Origin: Alistipes sp.
GTDB lineage: Bacteria > Bacteroidota > Bacteroidia > Bacteroidales > Rikenellaceae
Direction of reading: 5' to 3'
Length of the DNA: 5,014 bases
Assembly (NCBI GenBank): GCA_017560305.1
Contig: JAFYOF010000143.1
Coordinates: 1 to 5,014 of the forward strand
Shown: positions 1-5,014 of the stretch, piece after piece
How the letters are laid out: each line of letters opens with the position of its first letter
Position numbering within the stretch: position 1 is the stretch's first letter
The notes under the pieces: generated by a model
What the model saw: the letters and a program-made list of their open reading frames with translations, nothing else
The model's database searches: none
Told to the model about the DNA's origin: nothing
Program-made: the position numbers and the translations under genes

Positions 1-815
1 ATGTCGGACATCACGCCGTTAATCTTGCGGAACTTATCGCGTATGTAGCCGAAGGCGTTGTAACTCTTGATAGCCTTCACGCCCGACAATGACTCCTCCA
101 TCACGCTGACCATCTCGCCCATACGCTCCTGACCCTGCTGTGCGGGGTGGCGCAGACGCTTGACGATGCTGCCGATGATAAGTGCCACGACAGGCAGATA
201 AAGGATTGAGAATACCGTGAGCTGCCAAGAGATATTGACCATCATCACCACATAGCCGATGATGAGGAATGGCTCACGGAACATCACCTGAAGGGTGTTG
301 GTGATGCAGAACTGCACGACCATAACATCGGATGTAATCTTCGACATAATGTCGCCCTTGCGCTGGTCGCTGAAGTAACCCACATTCATCGACATCGTGC
401 GCTCGAACATCTCGTTACGCATACGCTGGAGCGTGCGGGTACGCATCGTCTCAACGGTCATCGCGCCGAGGTAGCGGAAGGCATTGCTCAACACATTACA
501 CATAATCAGCAGCGCCGAGAGCAGCGCCAGCAGGCGTGTTGTGAGGAACTCCGTGCCGAAGACCTGGGTGTAGAGGTAGTTGATGACGCCATCCAGACAC
601 TCGGTGTTCAACTCCACGGCGGGCAACTCATAGGTGGGCGTGAAGACATAGCCCTCCGAGAAGAGTGTGCCGATGATTGGGATAATCATCGTGTAGGTGA
701 AGGTGTTGAACAGCGCGTGCAGCACCGAATAAAAGAAATAAGGCACCGCATAGCGACTCAGCGGCCTCGCAAAGCCCAGCAGTCGCATATAGGTTGACAT
801 CATCGAATTCTTCAT
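1..815 (-). CDS. ABC exporter, transmembrane domain (partial, C-terminal part beyond the window)
   Basis: The first 271 residues of a fused permease/ATPase of the MsbA-like (type IV, ABCB-type) exporter class, which works as a dimer in the inner membrane; full-length relatives are about 600 residues, so the rest of the permease and the whole nucleotide-binding domain lie outside the window. Hydrophobic segments are visible at roughly residues 23-52, 95-117, 178-198 and 199-219, with an extracytoplasmic loop of about 40 residues between the first two. Residues 147-164 (YFSDQRKGDIMSKITSDV) match the conserved intracellular-loop motif of this class, and 240-256 (EESLSGVKAIKSYNAFG) match the later coupling-helix region. 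ATG at 815 is the first in-frame start after the leader; Met5 or Met6 could also serve. Substrate cannot be told from this half: lipid, lipid A precursor, peptide or drug export are all possible. It is separated from nrnA by 257 bases, so it probably has its own promoter. Confidence 0.9.
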   Translation of the reverse strand, partial: MKNSMMSTYMRLLGFARPLSRYAVPYFFYSVLHALFNTFTYTMIIPIIGTLFSEGYVFTPTYELPAVELNTECLDGVINYLYTQVFGTEFLTTRLLALLSALLIMCNVLSNAFRYLGAMTVETMRTRTLQRMRNEMFERTMSMNVGYFSDQRKGDIMSKITSDVMVVQFCITNTLQVMFREPFLIIGYVVMMVNISWQLTVFSILYLPVVALIIGSIVKRLRHPAQQGQERMGEMVSVMEESLSGVKAIKSYNAFGYIRDKFRKINGVMSD

Positions 816-920
816 TTCTGTTTTGTTTTTTGAGTCTTTAGAACTCGCAATAAAGATTTCCACAGAAACCTTTCCTCCCCATTATTTTCATCTTTTACAA
901 TGAATTTTCGTGGGCGGGGG

Positions 921-940
921 CAGGCGTAACGCCTGTTTTT
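921..940 (+). terminator. Intrinsic-terminator-like hairpin on the plus strand
   Basis: CAGGCG (921-926) pairs perfectly with CGCCTG (930-935) around the loop TAA, and five T follow at 936-940. That is the layout of a Rho-independent terminator reading left to right. All genes in the window read the other way, and on the minus strand the stem is followed by C-rich DNA, so it is not an obvious terminator for nrnA. It could stop antisense transcription entering from the left, or simply be one unit of the repeated hairpins here. Confidence 0.45.
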
Positions 941-962
941 CATTTTCTCGCCTACCCTAACT

Positions 963-1017
963 TATCTTTGGAGGCGGGGGGGGGTAGCGCGTAAAACGCG
1001 CTATGCCTCCAAAGATA
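963..1017. repeat. Long nested inverted repeat with a G9 tract
   Basis: The outer arms TATCTTTGGAGGC (963-975) and GCCTCCAAAGATA (1005-1017) are perfect 13-base complements. Inside them TAGCGCGT (985-992) and ACGCGCTA (996-1003) form a second perfect 8-base stem with a three-base loop. The stems are separated by nine G (976-984) on one side and a single T on the other. It has no T-tract on either strand, so it is a poor intrinsic terminator. It lies in the 3' trailer of nrnA and upstream of the exporter gene. Confidence 0.85.
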
Positions 1018-1033
1018 CGCATCCATAGATGCG
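1018..1033. repeat. Short hairpin
   Basis: CGCATC (1018-1023) and GATGCG (1028-1033) are perfect complements around the loop CATA. It directly abuts the long nested hairpin, making it the third stem-loop in the gap. No T-tract follows on either strand. Function unknown. Confidence 0.6.
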
Positions 1034-1041
1034 CATTATAA

Positions 1042-1069
1042 TTTTGAATTTTGAATTCTAAATTTTGAA
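1042..1069 (+). repeat. Tandem heptamer array, TTTTGAA x4
   Basis: Four contiguous seven-base units: TTTTGAA, TTTTGAA, TTCTAAA (degenerate) and TTTTGAA. The array ends three bases before the nrnA stop codon. The same unit recurs, reversed, upstream of nth. In both places TTTTGAA reads from the hairpin DNA toward the gene. Confidence 0.8.
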
Positions 1070-1072
1070 TCC

Positions 1073-2101
1073 CTAAAGGTGTCCCTCCTTTGCGAACTCC
1101 TCGACAGCGCGCTCGAAGTGGGCGATGGTCTCCTCCATCGACACAAACGACTTGCCGCCAGCGGCGTTCTTGTGACCGCCACCCTGGAAGTAGCGACCCG
1201 CAAAGAGATTGACATCCACCTCTCCGCGTGAACGCAACGACACACGGATGAAATCCTTATGCTCGGTGAACATTGCCGACATACGCATCTTCTTGATAGT
1301 GAGCGGATAATTCACAAAACCCTCGCTATCGCCCTGCTGGAACCAGAAGCGGCGCATCTCAGCCTCCGTGAGCGAGAGGTGTGCCACCGTGCCCTTGCGC
1401 AAGAGCTTCATCTTGCGGTTGATGGTGTAGCCAAACAGGCGCGCACGACCCTCGGTGAAGGAGTTGTAGACATTGTTGTAGAGCTGCGGGATGTTGATAC
1501 CCGTCTCGCACAGGACAGCCACGGCACGATAGAGGTCGGGCGTAAGTGTCGAGAACGAGAAGTTACCCGTGTCGGTCATCATACCCACATAGAGCACCTC
1601 GGCCTGCGTTGCGGTGATGCTCTTCGAACCCCACAGAGCCTCGATGAGGCAGTAGACCAGATAGGATGTGCTCGACGACTCGGGGTAGGAGAACATCAGG
1701 TTGAACTCCTGCGGCGGATTCAGATGGTGGTCCACCAGCACTCGTGTGGCGGTGGTGTTACTCTTTACAACCTCGCACAGCGGCGCATCCAGACGCGTGA
1801 GCGAGTGGAAGTCGAGGCAGAAGATAAGGTCAGCCTCACCGACTGCCGCCTTGACGCGCTCCTCCTCGCTCTTGAAGATGACGATATCCTTGATACCTGT
1901 CATCCACTCGAGGTAGTAAGGGAAGTTGTTGGGCACCACGCAGGTCACATTATGACCCTGACGACGCAATGCCTCACCCCACGCCAGCGACGAACCCAGT
2001 GCGTCACCATCGGGATTGGTGTGTGATAAAACGACAACATTGCGAGGCTCACACTCGATGAGCCCTCGCAATGCATCAATATTCTGTTGTGGAAAAACCA
2101 T
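1073..2101 (-). CDS. nrnA: NrnA-type DHH phosphoesterase (nanoRNase / pAp phosphatase)
   Basis: A 342-residue cytoplasmic enzyme of the DHH/DHHA1 superfamily. Family members such as Bacillus NrnA degrade very short RNAs to mononucleotides and dephosphorylate pAp to AMP, using two divalent metal ions; some relatives act on cyclic or linear dinucleotides, so substrate preference is inferred. All metal-binding motifs are present: HTNPDGDALGS at 27-37 with Asp31 and Asp33, Asp97 in CLDFHS, DHH at 124-126, and Asp177 in MTDTGNFS. The C-terminal DHHA1 substrate-binding domain carries GGGHKNAAGG at 307-316. Length agrees with the family, usually 310-350, and the reading frame is intact. The ATG at 2101 lies 11 bases after the peptidase stop codon, which suggests one transcript with that gene. 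No Shine-Dalgarno sequence is visible, as is usual in this phylum. A long plus-strand open frame opposite this gene is a codon-bias shadow. Confidence 0.93.
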   Translation of the reverse strand: MVFPQQNIDALRGLIECEPRNVVVLSHTNPDGDALGSSLAWGEALRRQGHNVTCVVPNNFPYYLEWMTGIKDIVIFKSEEERVKAAVGEADLIFCLDFHSLTRLDAPLCEVVKSNTTATRVLVDHHLNPPQEFNLMFSYPESSSTSYLVYCLIEALWGSKSITATQAEVLYVGMMTDTGNFSFSTLTPDLYRAVAVLCETGINIPQLYNNVYNSFTEGRARLFGYTINRKMKLLRKGTVAHLSLTEAEMRRFWFQQGDSEGFVNYPLTIKKMRMSAMFTEHKDFIRVSLRSRGEVDVNLFAGRYFQGGGHKNAAGGKSFVSMEETIAHFERAVEEFAKEGHL

Positions 2102-2112
2102 AAATAGTCTTT

Positions 2113-4050
2113 TTACTGCTCAATACCCTTTGCCTGAAGAGCCTTCACGCGGTCCTCCTCAGTAAGACGCATACCCTCAGCAGGCACATTAACCTTCAAG
2201 CCGCTCTTTGTGAAGCGTGAAGCAGCGCCAGAGCGAGTCACAGCCGTACCGCGTGGCATCTGAATGCCCTTCATACCTGGACCAAGGTCGTTGATGAGTG
2301 GGTTGCCCTTGTCGTCAACAAAGATTGTCTTGTCCAGAATTCTCGCAACAGCCTCTGACACTGCAAAGTCATAAGACCAGAGACCCCATGAACAACCTGG
2401 CTCGCAGAGTGGGAAGATAGCCAAAGCGTAGTAGTAGTTAGAGTCCTGCGAATAGTACTGGAGAAGGTCAGCGAACTCGATGTCAGGAATGATACCATCA
2501 GCATAGTCAACATCGTAGTTCTCGTACTTGGCCATAAATGTGATAGGAGCGAACTCGTAGGTGTAAGCACCGTAGTTGCGTGTAATCACATCCATACCGC
2601 AGTTCTTACCGTTTGTTGTCTCACCGATGGTGTAAACCTTCACGCCCTGAGCACGCAAGCCCATAATAAGCATCTCGCTGGCAGAAGCGGTAGAAGATGT
2701 TGTGATAGCGTAAACGGTTGGGAGGTCGAGGTGTGGCAACTCAATCTTCTTATTGTTGATAGTCACCTCGCCAACAACTGGCATATTTGATGTACCATTC
2801 ATATTTGCCTTGTTACGCTCGAGGATAACCATATTCTTACCAATCTTATCAGCCGACATCAACATACCGCCGAAGTAAACAGCTGACCATACCGAGCCAC
2901 CACCATTTGCGCGGAGGTCGATGATAACATCGGTTGCACCCTGCTCCTTGAGTGACTTCAACGAGTTGATCAACTCCTCGTCGAATGAAGAGTCGAACGA
3001 GAGGTATGAGATGTAACCAATCTTCTTGTCTCCAAACTCGAAGCCAATCTGAACCAACTCTGGGTCCTCCTGCAGGATGCCGCAGTAAGCGACTGGGTTC
3101 TCGTAATACTCGCCAGCGGTAAGCATCAAAGTCTGATATCCCCACTGCTCACCCTCTGGTACCAAGCGAGCGATGCTCACATTTTCGTAGCCCGAGTAAA
3201 CAAGGTTTACCCACTCGTTAGAATAGGTCGAGTTTATAAGGTCATAGCCGTTCACCTGTGCGATGATATCACCACGCTTCAGACCTGCCTGGTCGGCTGG
3301 TGAACCTGGATAGACATGCTCAACGCAGAAACCATAGGTAGCCATTGGAGTTGATGAGAGCTGCCAAACCATAGGGCTGAGAAGAATACCCAAACCCTTA
3401 ATCTGGCTTGCGCGAGATGTCTGGTAGCGCTGGATGTTTGAGTAGAGCTTGCGCTTACCCTTGCTATCCAGATAACCGTCATCCATATTGGTCTTCATAG
3501 CCATCAGGTGAGTCGAGAGGAACTTGTCGTAAGCCAACGAGTAGTCCACCTTACCATCTGCAACCATCTGGTTGTACTCATCGAGCCAGTAGTACTCGGT
3601 GCTCAAGCGGTCGTCAATCCAGTCAACCACAGCGTCAGCCACAACGGCTCCAGACTGTGTGATGGTGTATGCCTTTGTGCGCTTGTAGCCCTCTACTGTG
3701 ATGTATACATCCACGCTACGCAACTGGTCACTTGGGTTTACCTTGATGTTTGCCTTTGCTGACTGATTACCAGCGCTCTTACCTGTTTCGCCGATAGCGA
3801 ATGTAAACCAGTCGCCACCCTCTACATCAAACTTATAAGCGCCGTCAGTTGTGAAGGTGAATGACATACTCTGCGCAGTGCCATTGCAAAAGAGAGTCTT
3901 ACTCATTGTTGTAGAGAAGCCGTTGGTTGACTTCTGATCATCTGTGTCATCGTTCTTACAAGAGTTGAACACCGGAAGAGCGAAAACCAATGCTGCCACG
4001 ATGACAATCTTGGTCATCACGGCTGCTACTGAATTTGCGAAATTTTTCAT
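2113..4050 (-). CDS. S41-family serine peptidase lipoprotein with BACON-like and PDZ domains
   Basis: A 645-residue exported protease related to the C-terminal processing peptidases (Ctp/Prc). Residues 1-30 form a signal peptide with a hydrophobic core at about 13-26, ending VFNS before Cys31, the likely lipidation site. KNDDTDD follows, resembling the acidic lipoprotein export signal that sends Bacteroidota lipoproteins to the cell surface. Residues about 45-134 look like a BACON/Ig-like domain ending ITQSG. A helical cap (about 138-213) precedes a PDZ domain (about 216-312, with AGLKRGD at 255-261). The S41 core spans about 340-530: DLRANGGG at 378-385, predicted nucleophile Ser456 in TASASE, and general-base Lys482 in GETTNGK, so it should be active. 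A C-terminal extension (about 531-645) contains CEPGC at 549-553 and makes it longer than typical relatives. Substrate unknown; it may trim or degrade envelope proteins. The ATG at 4050 is chosen because it gives a complete signal peptide just downstream of a promoter-like box. Confidence 0.92.
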   Translation of the reverse strand: MKNFANSVAAVMTKIVIVAALVFALPVFNSCKNDDTDDQKSTNGFSTTMSKTLFCNGTAQSMSFTFTTDGAYKFDVEGGDWFTFAIGETGKSAGNQSAKANIKVNPSDQLRSVDVYITVEGYKRTKAYTITQSGAVVADAVVDWIDDRLSTEYYWLDEYNQMVADGKVDYSLAYDKFLSTHLMAMKTNMDDGYLDSKGKRKLYSNIQRYQTSRASQIKGLGILLSPMVWQLSSTPMATYGFCVEHVYPGSPADQAGLKRGDIIAQVNGYDLINSTYSNEWVNLVYSGYENVSIARLVPEGEQWGYQTLMLTAGEYYENPVAYCGILQEDPELVQIGFEFGDKKIGYISYLSFDSSFDEELINSLKSLKEQGATDVIIDLRANGGGSVWSAVYFGGMLMSADKIGKNMVILERNKANMNGTSNMPVVGEVTINNKKIELPHLDLPTVYAITTSSTASASEMLIMGLRAQGVKVYTIGETTNGKNCGMDVITRNYGAYTYEFAPITFMAKYENYDVDYADGIIPDIEFADLLQYYSQDSNYYYALAIFPLCEPGCSWGLWSYDFAVSEAVARILDKTIFVDDKGNPLINDLGPGMKGIQMPRGTAVTRSGAASRFTKSGLKVNVPAEGMRLTEEDRVKALQAKGIEQ

Positions 4051-4081
4051 ATTTTCTGTTCTTAATTTATTTTCTAACCTA

Positions 4082-4089
4082 CAAATGTA
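4082..4089 (-). promoter_or_regulatory. Bacteroidetes-type -7 box before the S41 peptidase gene
   Basis: Read on the minus strand the bases are TACATTTG, an exact match to the Bacteroides primary-sigma -7 consensus TAnnTTTG. It falls in the 46-base gap after the nth stop codon and would start transcription near 4075, leaving an A-rich leader of about 25 bases. A good -33 TTTG box is not visible at the expected distance. The box lies within a perfect inverted repeat, CTACA-AA-TGTAG on the plus strand at 4079-4090, which could be chance or an operator. Confidence 0.55.
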
Positions 4090-4096
4090 GTGATTT

Positions 4097-4759
4097 TTAT
4101 TTATTTACACCCACCTTGGGGCGGTTTTTCGTAGAAAACTCACGGCAAAAGAGCTGCAAACCACATTTTTCACACTTGGGCGAGCGTGCCGTGCAGACAT
4201 ATCGGCCGTGGAGCAGTAGCCAGTGATGTGCTATGGGGAGCAGGTGCGAGGGGATGTTGGCGCTCAGCTGCAACTCGGTCTGCAGAGGTGTCTTTGCGCC
4301 GCGCGTGAGACCCAGACGAGCCGAGACACGGAAGATGTGGGTGTCAACGGGCATAACCTCCTTCTGCCACACCACCGCGCCCACCACATTGGCGGTCTTG
4401 CGACCCACACCGGGCAGTCGCTGCAACTCCTTCAGGTCGCTGGGCACCTCGCCCGCAAACTCCTCGACGAGCATACGCGCCATACCCACCAGATGGCGAG
4501 CCTTGTTGTTGGGATAGGAGATGCTGCGGATGTAGTTATATATCTCATCCTCCGAGGCTTGCGCCATTGCCTCCGCCGTAGGATAAGCCTCGAACAGAGC
4601 GGGCGTTGTGAGGTTCACACGCTTGTCGGTGCACTGCGCCGAGAGTATCACCGCCACCAGCAACTCAAAGGGGTTGCGGTAGTCGAGTTCGCTCTCCGCC
4701 ACGGGCATCTCGCGCTGAAAATAGTCAATCACGCCGCTATATCTTTGCTTTATTGTCAT
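4097..4759 (-). CDS. nth: Endonuclease III (DNA glycosylase / AP lyase)
   Basis: A 220-residue base-excision repair enzyme that removes oxidised pyrimidines such as thymine glycol and cleaves the DNA at the resulting abasic site. The length matches the Escherichia coli protein (211 residues). The helix-hairpin-helix LQRLPGVGRKTANVV (112-126) contains catalytic Lys121, and PVDTHIFRV (137-145) contains the catalytic Asp139. The DNA-contacting segment LSAQCTD is at 39-45. Four cysteines, 189, 196, 199 and 205, have the C-x6-C-x2-C-x5-C spacing of the family's [4Fe-4S] cluster, so the iron-sulfur loop is intact. The ATG at 4759 gives the expected N-terminus. The gene ends with TAA 46 bases before the peptidase gene, and the promoter-like box in that gap suggests the two are at least partly independent. 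A heptamer repeat array lies 12 bases upstream of the start. Confidence 0.97.
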   Translation of the reverse strand: MTIKQRYSGVIDYFQREMPVAESELDYRNPFELLVAVILSAQCTDKRVNLTTPALFEAYPTAEAMAQASEDEIYNYIRSISYPNNKARHLVGMARMLVEEFAGEVPSDLKELQRLPGVGRKTANVVGAVVWQKEVMPVDTHIFRVSARLGLTRGAKTPLQTELQLSANIPSHLLPIAHHWLLLHGRYVCTARSPKCEKCGLQLFCREFSTKNRPKVGVNK

Positions 4760-4771
4760 AAATCAACGAAA

Positions 4772-4792
4772 TTCAAAATTCAAAATTCAAAA
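4772..4792 (-). repeat. Tandem heptamer array, TTTTGAA x3
   Basis: Three perfect contiguous units, reading TTCAAAA on the plus strand at 4772-4778, 4779-4785 and 4786-4792. It sits between the nth start codon and the palindromic element. It is the same unit as the array after nrnA but on the opposite strand. A single further copy lies at 4977-4983, just past the palindrome. Each unit supplies AATTTTG, close to the -7 promoter box, so a promoter role for nth is possible but unproven. Confidence 0.8.
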
Positions 4793-4800
4793 TGATACGG

Positions 4801-4978
4801 AATTATATAGTTTTGTGTTGTTATCATATCGTCATCCCCCGACTTGCACAGCAAGGCGATGGGGATCCTCCCGTAAATTGCACCGCAATACATCTATTGA
4901 GTGGAGGATTACCTTCGCCACCCTTTGGGTGTCGGGTAATGACATAATTATAATACTACAACACTAAAGTATATTATT
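4801..4978. repeat. Imperfect palindromic element with terminal inverted repeats and three inner hairpins (MITE-like)
   Basis: Bases 4801-4821 and 4958-4978 are inverted repeats matching at 18 of 21 positions. Further inward, GTCAT (4831-4835) pairs with ATGAC (4939-4943), and ATCCTCC (4865-4871) pairs with GGAGGAT (4903-4909). Between these lie three local hairpins: 4834-4866 (ATCCCC/GGGGAT plus CTTGC/GCAAG), 4877-4889 (ATTGC/GCAAT) and 4908-4940 (ATTACC/GGTAAT plus CACCC/GGGTG). The first and third hairpins also resemble each other's complements, so a single long hairpin competes with a cloverleaf. There is no open reading frame, so if mobile it would depend on a transposase elsewhere. A structured RNA in the nth leader is an alternative. 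Confidence 0.7.
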
Positions 4979-4986
4979 CAAAATTA
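4979..4986 (-). promoter_or_regulatory. Possible -7 box upstream of the palindromic element
   Basis: The minus strand reads TAATTTTG, an exact TAnnTTTG match. A TTTG lies farther upstream at 5013-5010, about 23 bases away, slightly longer than the usual spacing. If used, transcription would run leftward through the whole palindrome into nth, making the palindrome part of the nth leader. The region is AT-rich, so a chance match is quite possible. Confidence 0.25.
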
Positions 4987-5014
4987 TATGTGCGATATTC
5001 TAAAATTGACAAAG
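4987..5014. other. AT-rich right edge, no gene seen
   Basis: The last 28 bases contain no start of a recognisable gene and no RNA gene. Whether the next gene outside the window is on the plus or the minus strand cannot be told. Confidence 0.6.

Larger units (their letters stand above)
816..1072. other. Intergenic region rich in hairpins and heptamer repeats
   Basis: This 257-base gap between nrnA and the ABC exporter gene has no credible coding sequence. From left to right it holds an AT-rich leader of the exporter gene (about 816-900), a G-rich stretch and hairpin (915-940), a long nested hairpin (963-1017), a short hairpin (1018-1033) and a heptamer array (1042-1069). The two larger hairpins are each preceded on the plus strand by GGCGGGGG. 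Any transcript reading from nrnA into the exporter gene would pass through all three hairpins. Confidence 0.8.

Noticed and set aside
963..1017. An invertible promoter (inverton) as in Bacteroides capsule loci
   Set aside because: The 13-base arms contain TATCTTTG, a -7 box match, but only 29 bases separate them, much of which is another stem. Known invertons enclose a longer promoter segment, and no recombinase gene is nearby.
1042..1069. CRISPR-like array
   Set aside because: The units are seven bases long and contiguous, with no spacers.
1259..2026. A 255-codon open frame on the plus strand opposite nrnA
   Set aside because: It is fully antisense to a gene with all DHH motifs intact, and its translation (rich in His, Arg, Leu and Glu) resembles no known family. 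It arises from the codon bias of nrnA.
2113..4050. Recent horizontal transfer of the peptidase gene
   Set aside because: Codon choice differs from its neighbours, but the domain plan is typical of Bacteroidota and there are no mobile genes or attachment-like boundaries around it.
4223..4795. A 190-codon open frame on the plus strand opposite nth
   Set aside because: It overlaps the whole catalytic region of nth in antisense and runs into the heptamer array. There is no start context or recognisable domain.
5006..5011. TTGACA, a classical sigma-70 -35 box on the plus strand
   Set aside because: Bacteroidota primary promoters do not use this element, the match is only six bases at the window edge, and no downstream partner box or gene is visible.
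4760..5014. A tRNA or other known structured RNA in the hairpin region
   Set aside because: The cloverleaf-like fold has no T-loop motif, acceptor CCA or matching arm lengths, and I recognise no known riboswitch core.

Overview
The window looks like chromosomal DNA from a member of the Bacteroidota, most likely order Bacteroidales. The signs are: a lipoprotein with an acidic stretch right after its lipidated cysteine and a BACON-like domain; no Shine-Dalgarno sequences, with A-rich leaders before the starts; and a match to the Bacteroidetes -7 promoter box TAnnTTTG before one gene. Genus cannot be fixed from this sequence; coding regions are moderately GC-rich and intergenic DNA is AT-rich.

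All four genes lie on the minus strand, so transcription runs from right to left. In that order they are: nth (endonuclease III, 4097-4759), a secreted S41-family serine peptidase lipoprotein (2113-4050), an NrnA-type DHH phosphoesterase (1073-2101), and the N-terminal 271 residues of an ABC exporter (1-815) that runs off the left edge. The peptidase and nrnA are 11 bases apart and are probably cotranscribed. The peptidase appears to have its own promoter in the 46-base gap after nth. No shared pathway links the four products: DNA base repair, envelope proteolysis, nanoRNA/pAp turnover and membrane export.

The unusual material is in the two non-coding stretches. Bases 816-1072 hold three consecutive hairpins: one with a T-tract on the strand opposite the genes, one long nested hairpin with a run of nine G, and one short. 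They are followed by a tandem array of the heptamer TTTTGAA. Bases 4760-5014 hold a second array of the same heptamer next to a 178-base imperfect palindrome (4801-4978). That palindrome can fold as a cloverleaf with three inner hairpins, resembles a small non-autonomous mobile element, and is bracketed by a 9-base direct repeat. In both places the heptamer points the same way relative to the neighbouring palindromic DNA. These repeats are the best candidates here for something undescribed; the four genes belong to well-known families.
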